DNA of 64,000 nucleotides from Gemmatimonadota bacterium (GTDB lineage: Bacteria; Gemmatimonadota; Gemmatimonadetes; Gemmatimonadales; GWC2-71-9), in the NCBI GenBank assembly GCA_009692185.1, contig SHZT01000006.1:62001-126000 (forward strand). Direction: 5' to 3'. A program made the translations under genes and the position numbers. This document shows, piece after piece, positions 52,303-60,867 of this stretch; positions within the stretch are counted from its first letter, which is position 1; each line of letters opens with the position of its first letter. The notes beneath the pieces are model-generated. The model did no database searches, had not been told where the DNA came from, and saw nothing but the letters and a program-made list of their open reading frames with translations.

Positions 52303-54030
52303 ATGGACAAAAAGGGCATCGCCCAGGTACTCGAGCAGATCGGATCCCTCCTCGAGTTGAAGGGAGAGAATCCGTTCCGGGTGCGCGCCTATCACACCGC
52401 GGCCCGGGCGATTGCGGCATTTCCCGGTCACCTCGAACAGGGGCTCGCGAGCGGGGAGCTGGCGGCCGTGAAAGGCATCGGGCCGGCGACGCTGGAGCTG
52501 ATGGACGAGGTCCGCGCTTCGGGGCGGAGCCGCCTGCTGGACACGCTCAAGGACGAAGTCCCTCCGGGCCTCGCCGACATGATGAAGATCTCCGGGCTCG
52601 GCGTGACCAAGATCCGCCAGCTGTGGCAAAGCCTCCAGATCGAGTCCCTGGCCGAGCTGGAGGAGGCGGCCAAGGACGGCCGCCTCGCCGGGCTGCCCCG
52701 GTTCGGGAAGAAGACGGCCGAGAACATCCTCAAGGGAATCGCGTTCCTGCGGCAGGTGAGCGAATTCCGCTTCTTTCACAACGCGCGGGAGGAAGCCACG
52801 GCGCTGGTGCAGGTCCTGACGAGCCTTCCCGAAGTCGCGCGCGCCGAAATCGTGGGGAGCGTTCGCCGCCGCCGCGAGGTCATTCGCGACCTCGACTTCC
52901 TCGTTCTCCTCAAGGGTCCCGCCGGCGCGCTGTTCGACCGGCTGGGCCGCGCGCCCGGCGTCTCCGAGTTCGTGCACCAGACCGATGCCTCCGCGACGCT
53001 CCGGTTCGCCAGCGGCGCGGTGGCCGACGTCTTCACGTCCACGGCCGGGCAGTTCGGGTTTCACTACGCCCGCTCGACCGGAAGCCGTTCGCACGTCGAG
53101 GCGCTGGCCGCGCGTGCAGCCGCCCAGGGATTCGAATGGACCGATACCGGCCTCAGGAAGAACGGCGCGGCCGTCCCGATGCCCGCGGAAGAAGACGTCT
53201 ACAAGGCACTGGGGCTCCAGTTTGTGCCGCCCGAGCTGCGTGAGGGACGTGGTGAAGTGGAAGCCGCGGCCGCGGGGAAGATTCCGACGCTGGTCGAAGA
53301 GCGGGACATGCAGGGATTCCTGCACTGCCACACCGAGTACTCCGATGGCACGGCGAAGGTGCGCGAGTGGGCGGTGGCGGGACGGGAAAAGGGGTACAAG
53401 TACGTCGGGATCACGGACCACAGCCAGGCGGCGGCTTACGCCGGCGGGCTGGCCGCGGCGGATGTGTCCCGCCAGCACGCCGAGATTGACGCCGCCAATA
53501 AGGAATTCCCCGACTGCCGGCTATTGAAAGGCGTCGAGGTGGATATCCTGGCCGACGGCTCGCTCGACTACACGCCGGAAGTCCGAGCCACGTTCGATTT
53601 CATCATTGCGTCGGTCCACGCGCGGCTGGGCCAGGACGGCAAGGAAATGACCGATCGCGTGCTCAAGGCGATCGACAACCCGGACACGGCCATCCTCGGG
53701 CACCCGACCGGCCGCCTCCTGCTGTCCCGGGATCCTTACCCGCTCGACCTGGACCGCATATTCGAGCGCGCGGCCAAGAAAGGCGTCGCGATCGAGATCA
53801 ACGCCGATCCCCAGCGCCTCGACCTCGACTGGACCCGCGTCCGCGAGGCGGCCGAGGCCGGCGTCACGATTTCCATCGGCGCCGATGCCCACAACACGGC
53901 GGGCATGAAGAACGTCGAGCTGGGCATCGGCATCGCGCGGAAGGGTTGTCTGACGAAGGACCAGGTCCTGAACGCGCGGCCGCTGGAAGGGTTCCTGGAG
54001 CATGTCGCGCAGCGGAGAGCAAAGAAGTGA
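52303..54030 (+). CDS. polX: DNA polymerase/3'-5' exonuclease PolX
   Basis: 575 residues. Helix-hairpin-helix repeats near 50-65 (KGIGPATLELM) and 95-130 (SGLGVTKIRQLW, PRFGKKTAENI). The family-X nucleotidyltransferase core has GSVRRRREVIRDLDFLV near 186-202 with the D-x-D metal pair, and a third Asp in VADVFTS near 245. The C-terminal PHP domain (about 340-575) shows LHCHTEYSDG, ITDHSQ, EVDIL, SVHARL, HPTGR and GADAHN metal ligands. It fills gaps and edits during base-excision repair. It overlaps nth by 4 bp, giving a repair pair. Confidence 0.95.
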   Translation: MDKKGIAQVLEQIGSLLELKGENPFRVRAYHTAARAIAAFPGHLEQGLASGELAAVKGIGPATLELMDEVRASGRSRLLDTLKDEVPPGLADMMKISGLGVTKIRQLWQSLQIESLAELEEAAKDGRLAGLPRFGKKTAENILKGIAFLRQVSEFRFFHNAREEATALVQVLTSLPEVARAEIVGSVRRRREVIRDLDFLVLLKGPAGALFDRLGRAPGVSEFVHQTDASATLRFASGAVADVFTSTAGQFGFHYARSTGSRSHVEALAARAAAQGFEWTDTGLRKNGAAVPMPAEEDVYKALGLQFVPPELREGRGEVEAAAAGKIPTLVEERDMQGFLHCHTEYSDGTAKVREWAVAGREKGYKYVGITDHSQAAAYAGGLAAADVSRQHAEIDAANKEFPDCRLLKGVEVDILADGSLDYTPEVRATFDFIIASVHARLGQDGKEMTDRVLKAIDNPDTAILGHPTGRLLLSRDPYPLDLDRIFERAAKKGVAIEINADPQRLDLDWTRVREAAEAGVTISIGADAHNTAGMKNVELGIGIARKGCLTKDQVLNARPLEGFLEHVAQRRAKK

Positions 54031-54701
54031 AGAAGGGGAAACGGGAAAAGGGAAAAGGGAAGAGCACGGCACCGCCCGCGGACCGGATTCGGCCGATCAT
54101 CGCCGGGCTGCGGAAGCGCTACCCGGAGGTGGAATGCGCGCTGAACCACTCGAGCGCGCTCGAGTTGCTGGTGGCCACCATACTGAGCGCGCAGTGCACC
54201 GACGTGCGGGTGAACATGGTGACCCCCGCGCTCTTCCAGAAGTATCGCTCCGCCACTGATTACGCCGCCGCAAACCCCGAGGTATTCGAACAGGAGATCA
54301 AGAGCACGGGGTTCTTCCGCAACAAAACCAAGTCCATCCTCGGCATGGCCCGCGCCGTCATCGAGCGGCACGGCGGCACGGTACCCAACACAATGGACGA
54401 CCTGGTGAAGCTCCCCGGCGTTGGGCGGAAGACCGCGAACGTTTTGCTGGGCTCGTGGTTCAAGAAGAACGAGGGCGTTGTCGTGGACACGCATGTCACA
54501 CGCATTGCCCGGCGGCTCAAGCTCACCCGCCAGAGCGACGCGGTGAAGATCGAGCGAGACCTGATGCAGCTCGTACCGCGAAAAGACTGGACCGACTTCT
54601 CCCACATGGTCATCCATCACGGGCGCCAGATCTGCGATGCCCGGAGGCCGAAATGCGAAGTGTGCCCGATCAACGCCTTGTGCCCATCATCCGCCGCCTA
54701 G
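54027..54701 (+). CDS. nth: Endonuclease III, DNA glycosylase/AP lyase
   Basis: 224 residues from GTG. The helix-hairpin-helix PGVGRKTANV near 131-140 contains the catalytic Lys, VVVDTHVTR near 151-159 contains the catalytic Asp, and the C-terminal cluster C-x6-C-x2-C-x5-C is complete (CDARRPKCEVCPINALC near 203-219). It removes oxidised pyrimidines. The first dozen residues (KKGKREKGKGKS) come from a GGGAAA-type microrepeat and look like an added basic tail. It overlaps polX by 4 bp and the peptidase gene by 49 bp. Confidence 0.95.
   Translation: MKKGKREKGKGKSTAPPADRIRPIIAGLRKRYPEVECALNHSSALELLVATILSAQCTDVRVNMVTPALFQKYRSATDYAAANPEVFEQEIKSTGFFRNKTKSILGMARAVIERHGGTVPNTMDDLVKLPGVGRKTANVLLGSWFKKNEGVVVDTHVTRIARRLKLTRQSDAVKIERDLMQLVPRKDWTDFSHMVIHHGRQICDARRPKCEVCPINALCPSSAA
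54033..54063 (+). repeat. GGGAAA-type microrepeat at the start of nth
   Basis: Tandem GGGGAAAC, GGGAAAA, GGGAAAA, GGGAAG copies. It matches the arms of the hairpin at 33225-33295 but has no complementary partner arm here. It encodes the Lys/Gly/Arg-rich N-terminal tail of endonuclease III. Confidence 0.55.
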
Positions 54702-56776
54702 CGGTTCTCGCGGCTCTCACGAGCACGCCGCTTCACGCCCAGGCGCGCGGGTTCACGATCGAGCAGGCGCTGAGCGCGCCATTTCCGAGCGAGATGACCG
54801 CAGCGCCCGTAGGCGGCGCGGCCGCGTGGATATTCAACCAGAACGGGAGCAGGAACATCTGGATCGCGACGCCGCCCGACTACCAGGCACGCGCGCTCAC
54901 GGCGTACGCCGGGGACGACGGGCAGAACGTCACTGGCCTCGAATGGACACCCGATGCCCGCGCGCTTGTCTACACGCGGGGCGGCGATGCCAACGGGTCC
55001 GGCGAGTACCCGAACCCTACGCTCGAGACCGAAGGCGTCGAACAGGACATATGGATCGTGGCGCTCGGCGGAACGCCGAGAAAGATCGGCGAGGGAAAGA
55101 CGGCCGCCGTGTCTCCAATAGGGCGGCGGGTCGCGTTCATCCGGCGGGGGCAAGTCTGGTGGGCACCGCTGGATTCCGGTGACGCCACGCTGTTAATACG
55201 CACCCGCGGCAACGCCAGTTCGATCCGCTGGTCCCCCGACGGACGGCGACTCGCCTTCGTCAGCGCCCGGTCGGACCACGCGTTCATCGGCGTGTTCGAC
55301 ACCGCTGACAGCAGTCTCAAGTACCTGAACCCGAGCACGGACCAGGATGGATACGCCGTCTGGGCACCCGACTCCCGACAGGTCGCCTTTATCAGGATTC
55401 CCACGACCACGCGGCAGGCCGTGCGCATTCCGCACCGCGAGGGCGAGCCGTGGTCAATCTGGGTCGCGGACGCGGTGACGGGTCAAAGCAAAGAGGTCTG
55501 GAAGGCGGACCGCGGGCCGGGCAGCGTGTTCCGCGCGGTGCAGGCGCGTGACCAGGTCCAGTGGACCGCGAGCGGATGGCTGGTTTTCCCGTGGGAACGT
55601 GACGGGTGGACGCACCTGTACGCCGTTACGCTGGTGGGTGGCCGGCCCATTGCCTTGACGCCCGGAGATTTCGAGGTCGAGCAGGTGGTACTCGCACCGA
55701 ATCGTCAGTCGGTGACGTTCTCGTCGAACCAGGGCGATGCCGACCGCCGGCACCTCTGGAACGTGGCTATCCCGGCGACGGCGACCGGGCCCACCGCCCT
55801 CACGGGCGGCGCCGGGATCGAGTGGGAGCCGGCGGTATCGAGCGATGGTGACGTGACGTTCCTTTTGCGTTCGGACGCGCGGGGGCCGGCACGGCCCGCC
55901 CTCATGCAGGCCGGCCGCGCGCCGCAGGACCTGGCTCCTCAGGTGATTCCCGCGGATTTCCCGTCCAGCCAGCTGGTGCTGCCGCAGGCGGTCGTGCTCC
56001 AAGCGGCTGATGGCCAGCCGATCCACGGGCAGGTGTTTCTGCCGCCCGACTTGCGCGCCGGTGAGCGCCGGCCCGCCATCGTGTTCTTCCACGGCGGCCC
56101 ACGCACGCAAATGCTCCTCGGCTGGCACACGGGTAACTATTACCACCGGACGTACGCGTTCAACCAGTACCTGGCGAGCCGCGGCTACGTGGTGTTGTCC
56201 GTCAACTACCGCGCCGGCACCGGCTACGGGCTGAACTTCCGCGAGGCTATTGGATTCGGCCCGACCGGCGCCTCGGAGTACAACGACATCCAGGGCGCTG
56301 CCAGCTACCTGCGGGGGCGGCCGGACGTAGACCCGGCGCGCATCGGGACCTGGGGCGGATCGTGGGGCGGCTTCCTCGTCGCGCTCGCCCTGGCCCGCGC
56401 ATCCGACATGTTCGCCGCCGGCGTGGACCTGCACGGCGTACACGACTGGAATCTCGAGTGGGATCCCCTCGTCCCCGGATGGGACACGGAGAAAGACCTG
56501 GCGGCGCGCCGGCTCGCGTTCACGTCTTCCCCGATGGCCGATCTCAAGACGTGGCGCTCACCCGTGCTGCTCATCCAGGGCGACGATGACCGCGACGTGA
56601 ACTTCGCCAACCAGATCCAGCTTCGCGAAGACCTGCGGAAACAGGGCGTCGCGGTGGACGAGATCGTCTTCCCCGACGAAGTGCACGGTTTCCTGACGCA
56701 CGGACACTGGGTCGAGGCCTACACAGCGGCCGCGGCGTTCTTCGACAAGCATCTCGCGCCGCCGCCCAAGCGGTGA
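54653..56776 (+). CDS. Exported S9 family prolyl oligopeptidase/dipeptidyl peptidase
   Basis: 707 residues. A signal peptide (RRLAVLAALTSTPLHA) is followed by a WD40-like propeller (about 30-420; IRWSPDGRRLAFVSARSD, YAVWAPDSRQVAFI) and a hydrolase domain (about 440-707). The triad is Ser in GTWGGSWGGF near 568, Asp in QGDDDRDVNF near 645 and His in DEVHGF near 679. It cleaves peptides in the periplasm. The ATG at 54653 is chosen because GGAGG (54643-54647) lies 5 nt before it; this means a 49-bp overlap with nth. Confidence 0.9.
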   Translation: MRSVPDQRLVPIIRRLAVLAALTSTPLHAQARGFTIEQALSAPFPSEMTAAPVGGAAAWIFNQNGSRNIWIATPPDYQARALTAYAGDDGQNVTGLEWTPDARALVYTRGGDANGSGEYPNPTLETEGVEQDIWIVALGGTPRKIGEGKTAAVSPIGRRVAFIRRGQVWWAPLDSGDATLLIRTRGNASSIRWSPDGRRLAFVSARSDHAFIGVFDTADSSLKYLNPSTDQDGYAVWAPDSRQVAFIRIPTTTRQAVRIPHREGEPWSIWVADAVTGQSKEVWKADRGPGSVFRAVQARDQVQWTASGWLVFPWERDGWTHLYAVTLVGGRPIALTPGDFEVEQVVLAPNRQSVTFSSNQGDADRRHLWNVAIPATATGPTALTGGAGIEWEPAVSSDGDVTFLLRSDARGPARPALMQAGRAPQDLAPQVIPADFPSSQLVLPQAVVLQAADGQPIHGQVFLPPDLRAGERRPAIVFFHGGPRTQMLLGWHTGNYYHRTYAFNQYLASRGYVVLSVNYRAGTGYGLNFREAIGFGPTGASEYNDIQGAASYLRGRPDVDPARIGTWGGSWGGFLVALALARASDMFAAGVDLHGVHDWNLEWDPLVPGWDTEKDLAARRLAFTSSPMADLKTWRSPVLLIQGDDDRDVNFANQIQLREDLRKQGVAVDEIVFPDEVHGFLTHGHWVEAYTAAAAFFDKHLAPPPKR

Positions 56777-58773
56777 CATCGCGCCTCGCCTCGGCGCAGT
56801 CGGCCTACCTCCGCTCCGCCGCGCACCAGCCGGTCCAGTGGTATCCGTGGGGACCTGAGCCGTTCGAGCGGGCCCGCGCGGAGAAGAAACCCGTCCTGCT
56901 CGACATCGGCGCGGTGTGGTGCCACTGGTGCCACGTGATGGACGGCGAGTCATACGAAAACCCGGCGATCGCCAAGGTGCTCAACCGCGACTGGATCTGC
57001 ATCAAGGTCGATCGCGATGAGCGGCCGGATATCGACGCGCGCTATCAGCGCGCCGTGCAAGCCCTGACACAACAAGGCGGCTGGCCGCTCACCGCCTTTC
57101 TCACCCAACAAGGCGACGTCTTCTACGGCGGCACCTATTTCCCTCCGGACGAGCGGCACGGACGGGCCGGATTCGGCAACGTGCTGACCGAACTGGCCCG
57201 CATGCACCGGGAACAGCCGGACCGGGTGAGTGGGCAGGCCGCCGAGATCCGGAAGTTCATCGCCGAGCGGAGCGCGGAGTCGCACGCCGGGGCGATTGCC
57301 CCCGAGATCCTCTCCCAGGGCGCGGACGCGATGGGGCAGGCGTTTGACTTCCGGAATGGCGGCTTCGGGACCCAGCCCAAGTTCCCGCATCCCGCCGCCT
57401 GCGACTTCCTGCTCGCGCGCTGGTTCGACACGGGTGACCGCTGGGCGAAGGAGGTCGTGGACCGCACGCTCGCCGCCATGGCGAGCGGCGGGATCTACGA
57501 CCAGATCGGCGGCGGGTTTCATCGCTATTCGGTAGACGCCCGGTGGATAGTGCCGCATTTCGAGAAGATGTCCTACGACAACTCGGAGCTGCTGCGGGCA
57601 TACGCACATTGGGCGGGAGCCGGGAACTGGGAAGCAGGACGCGTGATTCAGGGCATCGTGGCGTGGGTCCGCGAGGTCATGTCCGATCCCCGAGGCGGGT
57701 ACTGCTCCTCCCAGGACGCCGACGTGGGACTCCACGATGATGGCGACTACTTCACCTGGTCCGTCGACGAAGTTCGCGCGGTTGTATCGGGGCGGGAGTT
57801 CGACCTCGCGACGGTCTACTGGAACGTCGATGCTCGGGGCGACATGCACGATCGTCCGGGGCGGAACGTGCTGAACGTGACATCTCCGGTGGACGGCGAC
57901 GCACCCGAGCTCGAGACAGTCCAGCAGAAGCTCAAGGCCGCGCGCGACCTGCGGCCCGCCCCCTTCGTCGACCGGACGCTCTACACCGGCTGGAATGCGA
58001 TGATGGCCTCGGCGATGCTCGAGGCCGGGCACCTGGAAGACCATGCGTTGCTGACGCTGGAACGGATCTTCCAGGAAGCCACCGACGGTGCAGGCGTGCG
58101 GCACTCGATCGGCGGGTCCGTAGGTGGAATACTGGAGGACCAAGTGCACGTGGCAGCAGCGAGCCTCGACGCATACGAGGCGACGGGCAACGCCAGGTGG
58201 CTCGATCGGGCAACCGGCCTCATGGAGCACGTATGGAGGGAGTACCGCTCGGAGGGCGGCGGGCTCACCGACACCGCGGTGAACCTGAAGGGCGAGGGGT
58301 TCCTCGATCAGAAACTCACGCCGGTGCAGGACGCACCCACCCCGTCTCCCAATGGGGTCGCCGGGATCGTGCTGGCCCGCCTTGGCGAGCACACCGGCGA
58401 CCCGAAATGGCGCGAGCGCTGTGGCGAGCTCCTCAAGGCGTTCGCCGGCGGCGCCGCGCAACTGGGGCTCTACGGGGCTACACTTCTTCGCGCGCTGGAC
58501 TGGTACCTCAACCCGGCGGCCCACGTGGTCGTCGTCGGGAACCCGACCGACCCAGTCGTTGCACTCATGCGGCGTGTCGCGCGAATCACGTACCGCCCCC
58601 GAAAGGTGATCACCCTGCTGACCTCATCGACTCCCGACGCGCGACTCCCGGTGCATGTCCGGGCCATGCTCGACGGAAAGTCCCCGCGCGCCTACGTATG
58701 CGCCGGGACGCAGTGCGGCCCGCCTGCCGACACGGCGGAGGCGTTAGCCCACATCATCGCGACGTTCAAGTGA
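56773..58773 (+). CDS. DUF255 thioredoxin-domain protein (YyaL/SPATA20 family)
   Basis: 666 residues from GTG. The N-terminal thioredoxin-like domain (about 1-165) has the active motif VWCHWCHVM near 48-56 with a C-x-x-C pair, preceded by HQPVQWYPWG. The remainder forms the six-hairpin glycosidase-like (alpha/alpha-barrel) part (GGFGTQPKFPHP, YDQIGGGFHRYSVDARW, DGDYFTWSVDEV) and ends CAGTQCGPPADT. The length fits the family. The biochemical role is not established. It overlaps the S9 peptidase by 4 bp. Confidence 0.9.
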   Translation: MTSRLASAQSAYLRSAAHQPVQWYPWGPEPFERARAEKKPVLLDIGAVWCHWCHVMDGESYENPAIAKVLNRDWICIKVDRDERPDIDARYQRAVQALTQQGGWPLTAFLTQQGDVFYGGTYFPPDERHGRAGFGNVLTELARMHREQPDRVSGQAAEIRKFIAERSAESHAGAIAPEILSQGADAMGQAFDFRNGGFGTQPKFPHPAACDFLLARWFDTGDRWAKEVVDRTLAAMASGGIYDQIGGGFHRYSVDARWIVPHFEKMSYDNSELLRAYAHWAGAGNWEAGRVIQGIVAWVREVMSDPRGGYCSSQDADVGLHDDGDYFTWSVDEVRAVVSGREFDLATVYWNVDARGDMHDRPGRNVLNVTSPVDGDAPELETVQQKLKAARDLRPAPFVDRTLYTGWNAMMASAMLEAGHLEDHALLTLERIFQEATDGAGVRHSIGGSVGGILEDQVHVAAASLDAYEATGNARWLDRATGLMEHVWREYRSEGGGLTDTAVNLKGEGFLDQKLTPVQDAPTPSPNGVAGIVLARLGEHTGDPKWRERCGELLKAFAGGAAQLGLYGATLLRALDWYLNPAAHVVVVGNPTDPVVALMRRVARITYRPRKVITLLTSSTPDARLPVHVRAMLDGKSPRAYVCAGTQCGPPADTAEALAHIIATFK

Positions 58774-59204
58774 AAATCGACTTCGCGGTCGTCTGCGACT
58801 ACGCGCTGGTAGACCAGTACGGGAAGCTTTCCGTAATGGGCATTTTCCAGCATATCTGGGTCGCGCAGTTCCCTGCCCTGCACCCGCGCCTGCACCTCGT
58901 TTTGCGGCTGCGGGGCAGGCGCACCGAGATCGGCCAGCACGAGGTGCGCATTCGGCTCACGGGGCCTGACGGCTCAGAAATCCTCTCGGGCGACGGCACG
59001 GTGAACTTCGCCGAGCCGGCCGCGGGGATAACCGAAATTGAAGCAGGCGCGATCCTGGTGTTCGACGTGCCATTCGCCCAGGCCGGTCGTTACCAGTACG
59101 AGATCACGGTAGACGAGGAACTCCAGACCACGCTGCCGATCACCGTGGGACAGTCCCAGAACCATGCGCCTCAGGCCGGCGGCCAAGGCCCTCCCTCGTC
59201 GTGA
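58770..59204 (+). CDS. DUF6941-like hypothetical protein
   Basis: 144 residues from GTG. The opening VKIDFAVVCDYALVDQYGKL and SVMGIFQHIWVAQFPALHPR are characteristic of a small family of bacterial proteins of unknown function (DUF6941, by memory). The rest is predicted beta-sandwich (LVLRLRGRRTEIGQHEVRIR, GRYQYEITVDEELQTTLPI) and ends in a Gln/Pro/Gly tail. No signal peptide. It is coupled to both neighbours by 4-bp overlaps. Confidence 0.78.
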   Translation: MKIDFAVVCDYALVDQYGKLSVMGIFQHIWVAQFPALHPRLHLVLRLRGRRTEIGQHEVRIRLTGPDGSEILSGDGTVNFAEPAAGITEIEAGAILVFDVPFAQAGRYQYEITVDEELQTTLPITVGQSQNHAPQAGGQGPPSS

Positions 59205-60859
59205 ACACGCGCCTCGCGGCCATCGCTATCCTCGTGGTTGCGGCGCTGTCGTACAACCTTACCGGCTACCCGCTCCTCGACCCCGACGAAGGCCGGAACG
59301 CCGAGGTCGCGCGCGAAATGGCGGCCACGGGCGACTACCTCCACCCCCGGCTCAACGGACTCCCCTACCCCGACAAGCCGGTCGTTTTCTTTGCGGCCGC
59401 CGCCGTCTTCGTGCGCGTCCTTGGCCCTACCGAATTGGCTGTCCGCCTGCCCGCGCTTCTGTTCACCCTCGCCACGCTGGCACTGCTCTGGTGGACCGGG
59501 AGACGCTGGTTCGGCACCGAGGCCGCGTGGATTGCGGTGATCGTGGCCGGCGCGTCGCCCCTCACGCTGGGATTCGCGCGGACGGTGATCATGGACAGCG
59601 CGCTGACGCTGTTCGTGACCGCGGCGATCGTCGCGTTCGTGGAGGAGCGGCCGGTCGCTGGGTGGATCGCACTCGCATTCGGCGTCCTGACCAAGGGCCC
59701 GATCGCGCTCGCGCTGCCAATGATGGTCGTGATTCCGTACGTGGTCTGGCAGAAGAAGGCTCGCGGTCTTCTCGACGTGGTGGGCATTCTCGCATTTCTG
59801 GCGATCGTACTGCCCTGGGTCCGGAGCATGGCGGACCTGGCACCGGGATTTCTCCATCATGCGCTGGTCACCGAGACATTTCTCCGCCTGACGACGCCGG
59901 CGCTGGAACGCACGGGCCCGTGGTGGTACTTCGGGCCGATCATCGTGGCCGGTAGCCTCCCCTGGAGTGTTGTCGTCCTGAGTGGCATTCGGGACCTCGT
60001 CAGGCGGATGGGCGGATGGGCGGATGGGCGGATGGTTCTCTTTCTCCTCTGGGTCGTCGTGCCGCTCGTCTTCTTTTCGCTTTCGCAGTCGAAGCGTCCC
60101 CAGTACGTGCTGCCGCTGTTGGTTCCGATTGCACTGATGGTGGCGGCGTTGTGGGGGCGGATGAGCGGATCGGCGGATGGGCGGATGGCGGGGGGCCGCC
60201 CGACCGCCGCATCCCTTGGCATCATCGGCCTGGTGTTGATTTTGGGTCACTGGATGATTCCCGGCCTGATCCGCGGGGTGTCTCCTGGCGTTGCCGGAGC
60301 AATTCCGAACACGGCTCTACTGCTGGGCGTGATCTGCATCGTGTGCGGCGCGGCGGCGTGGGCCGTGCGCGGGCGTCTCGAATCAACCTTGCTCGTGCTC
60401 TCGTTACCCGTTGTCTCCATTCCGTTCGTCAGCCGGACACTGATGCGCGAAGTCGGGCGAGACCGTTCGGCGGCGGAGCTTGCGGCAGCCATTACCGCAT
60501 CGTCACCCGACAACACCGAGGTCGTCGGCATCGGGGCGTATCCGCCGTCCCTGCCGTTTTACCTCGGAAGACTGATCATCGTCGCGACGGCCGACGGCCG
60601 CGAGTTGACCAGTAACTACCTGACGCGTTCCCTGGACACATGGCGGCGCGTTCCCGGCTCGCCCCTCCGGCCGGTGGACTGGTGGCGCGAGGCCCTCCAC
60701 GAATGTGACCGGCCGCGCGCGTTCGTCGCCCGCTCGGGCGACGGTGAGACGCGGACGATCCTCTCGGGGCAACTGCCGGTGATCGCGGAATCGCGGAAGT
60801 ACGTGGTGTATGGGCCGTGCGGGAGGGTGGACCTGGCAGCGGTTGGGCTGGGCGGTTAG
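59201..60859 (+). CDS. GT39/ArnT-like membrane glycosyltransferase
   Basis: 552 residues with about 11-12 hydrophobic helices. The first periplasmic loop contains PLLDPDEGRNAEVAREMAAT near 25-44, with the DE pair catalytic in ArnT/PMT enzymes, followed by HPRLNGLPYPDKPVVFF. It transfers a sugar from a polyprenyl-phosphate carrier to a lipid or protein. Two loops contain inserted microrepeats encoding MGGWADGRM near 270 and GSADGRMAGGRPTA near 324. It overlaps the previous gene by 4 bp and precedes asparagine synthetase. Confidence 0.85.
   Translation: MNTRLAAIAILVVAALSYNLTGYPLLDPDEGRNAEVAREMAATGDYLHPRLNGLPYPDKPVVFFAAAAVFVRVLGPTELAVRLPALLFTLATLALLWWTGRRWFGTEAAWIAVIVAGASPLTLGFARTVIMDSALTLFVTAAIVAFVEERPVAGWIALAFGVLTKGPIALALPMMVVIPYVVWQKKARGLLDVVGILAFLAIVLPWVRSMADLAPGFLHHALVTETFLRLTTPALERTGPWWYFGPIIVAGSLPWSVVVLSGIRDLVRRMGGWADGRMVLFLLWVVVPLVFFSLSQSKRPQYVLPLLVPIALMVAALWGRMSGSADGRMAGGRPTAASLGIIGLVLILGHWMIPGLIRGVSPGVAGAIPNTALLLGVICIVCGAAAWAVRGRLESTLLVLSLPVVSIPFVSRTLMREVGRDRSAAELAAAITASSPDNTEVVGIGAYPPSLPFYLGRLIIVATADGRELTSNYLTRSLDTWRRVPGSPLRPVDWWREALHECDRPRAFVARSGDGETRTILSGQLPVIAESRKYVVYGPCGRVDLAAVGLGG
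60003..60034 (+). repeat. Four perfect GGCGGATG tandem repeats inside the GT39 gene
   Basis: The 8-base unit GGCGGATG occurs four times without change at 60003-60034. It encodes a loop between two transmembrane helices. The unit matches the arms of the hairpin at 8188-8262. Confidence 0.75.
60161..60212. repeat. Second GGCGGATG-type microelement inside the GT39 gene
   Basis: Units ATGAGCGG, ATCGGCGG, ATGGGCGG, ATGGCGGG (60161-60192) are followed by a partly complementary GGCCGCCCGACCGCCGCAT segment, giving a short hairpin. It is in frame and again lies in an inter-helix loop, 126 bp after the first array. Confidence 0.6.
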
Positions 60860-60867
60860 CCGACACC

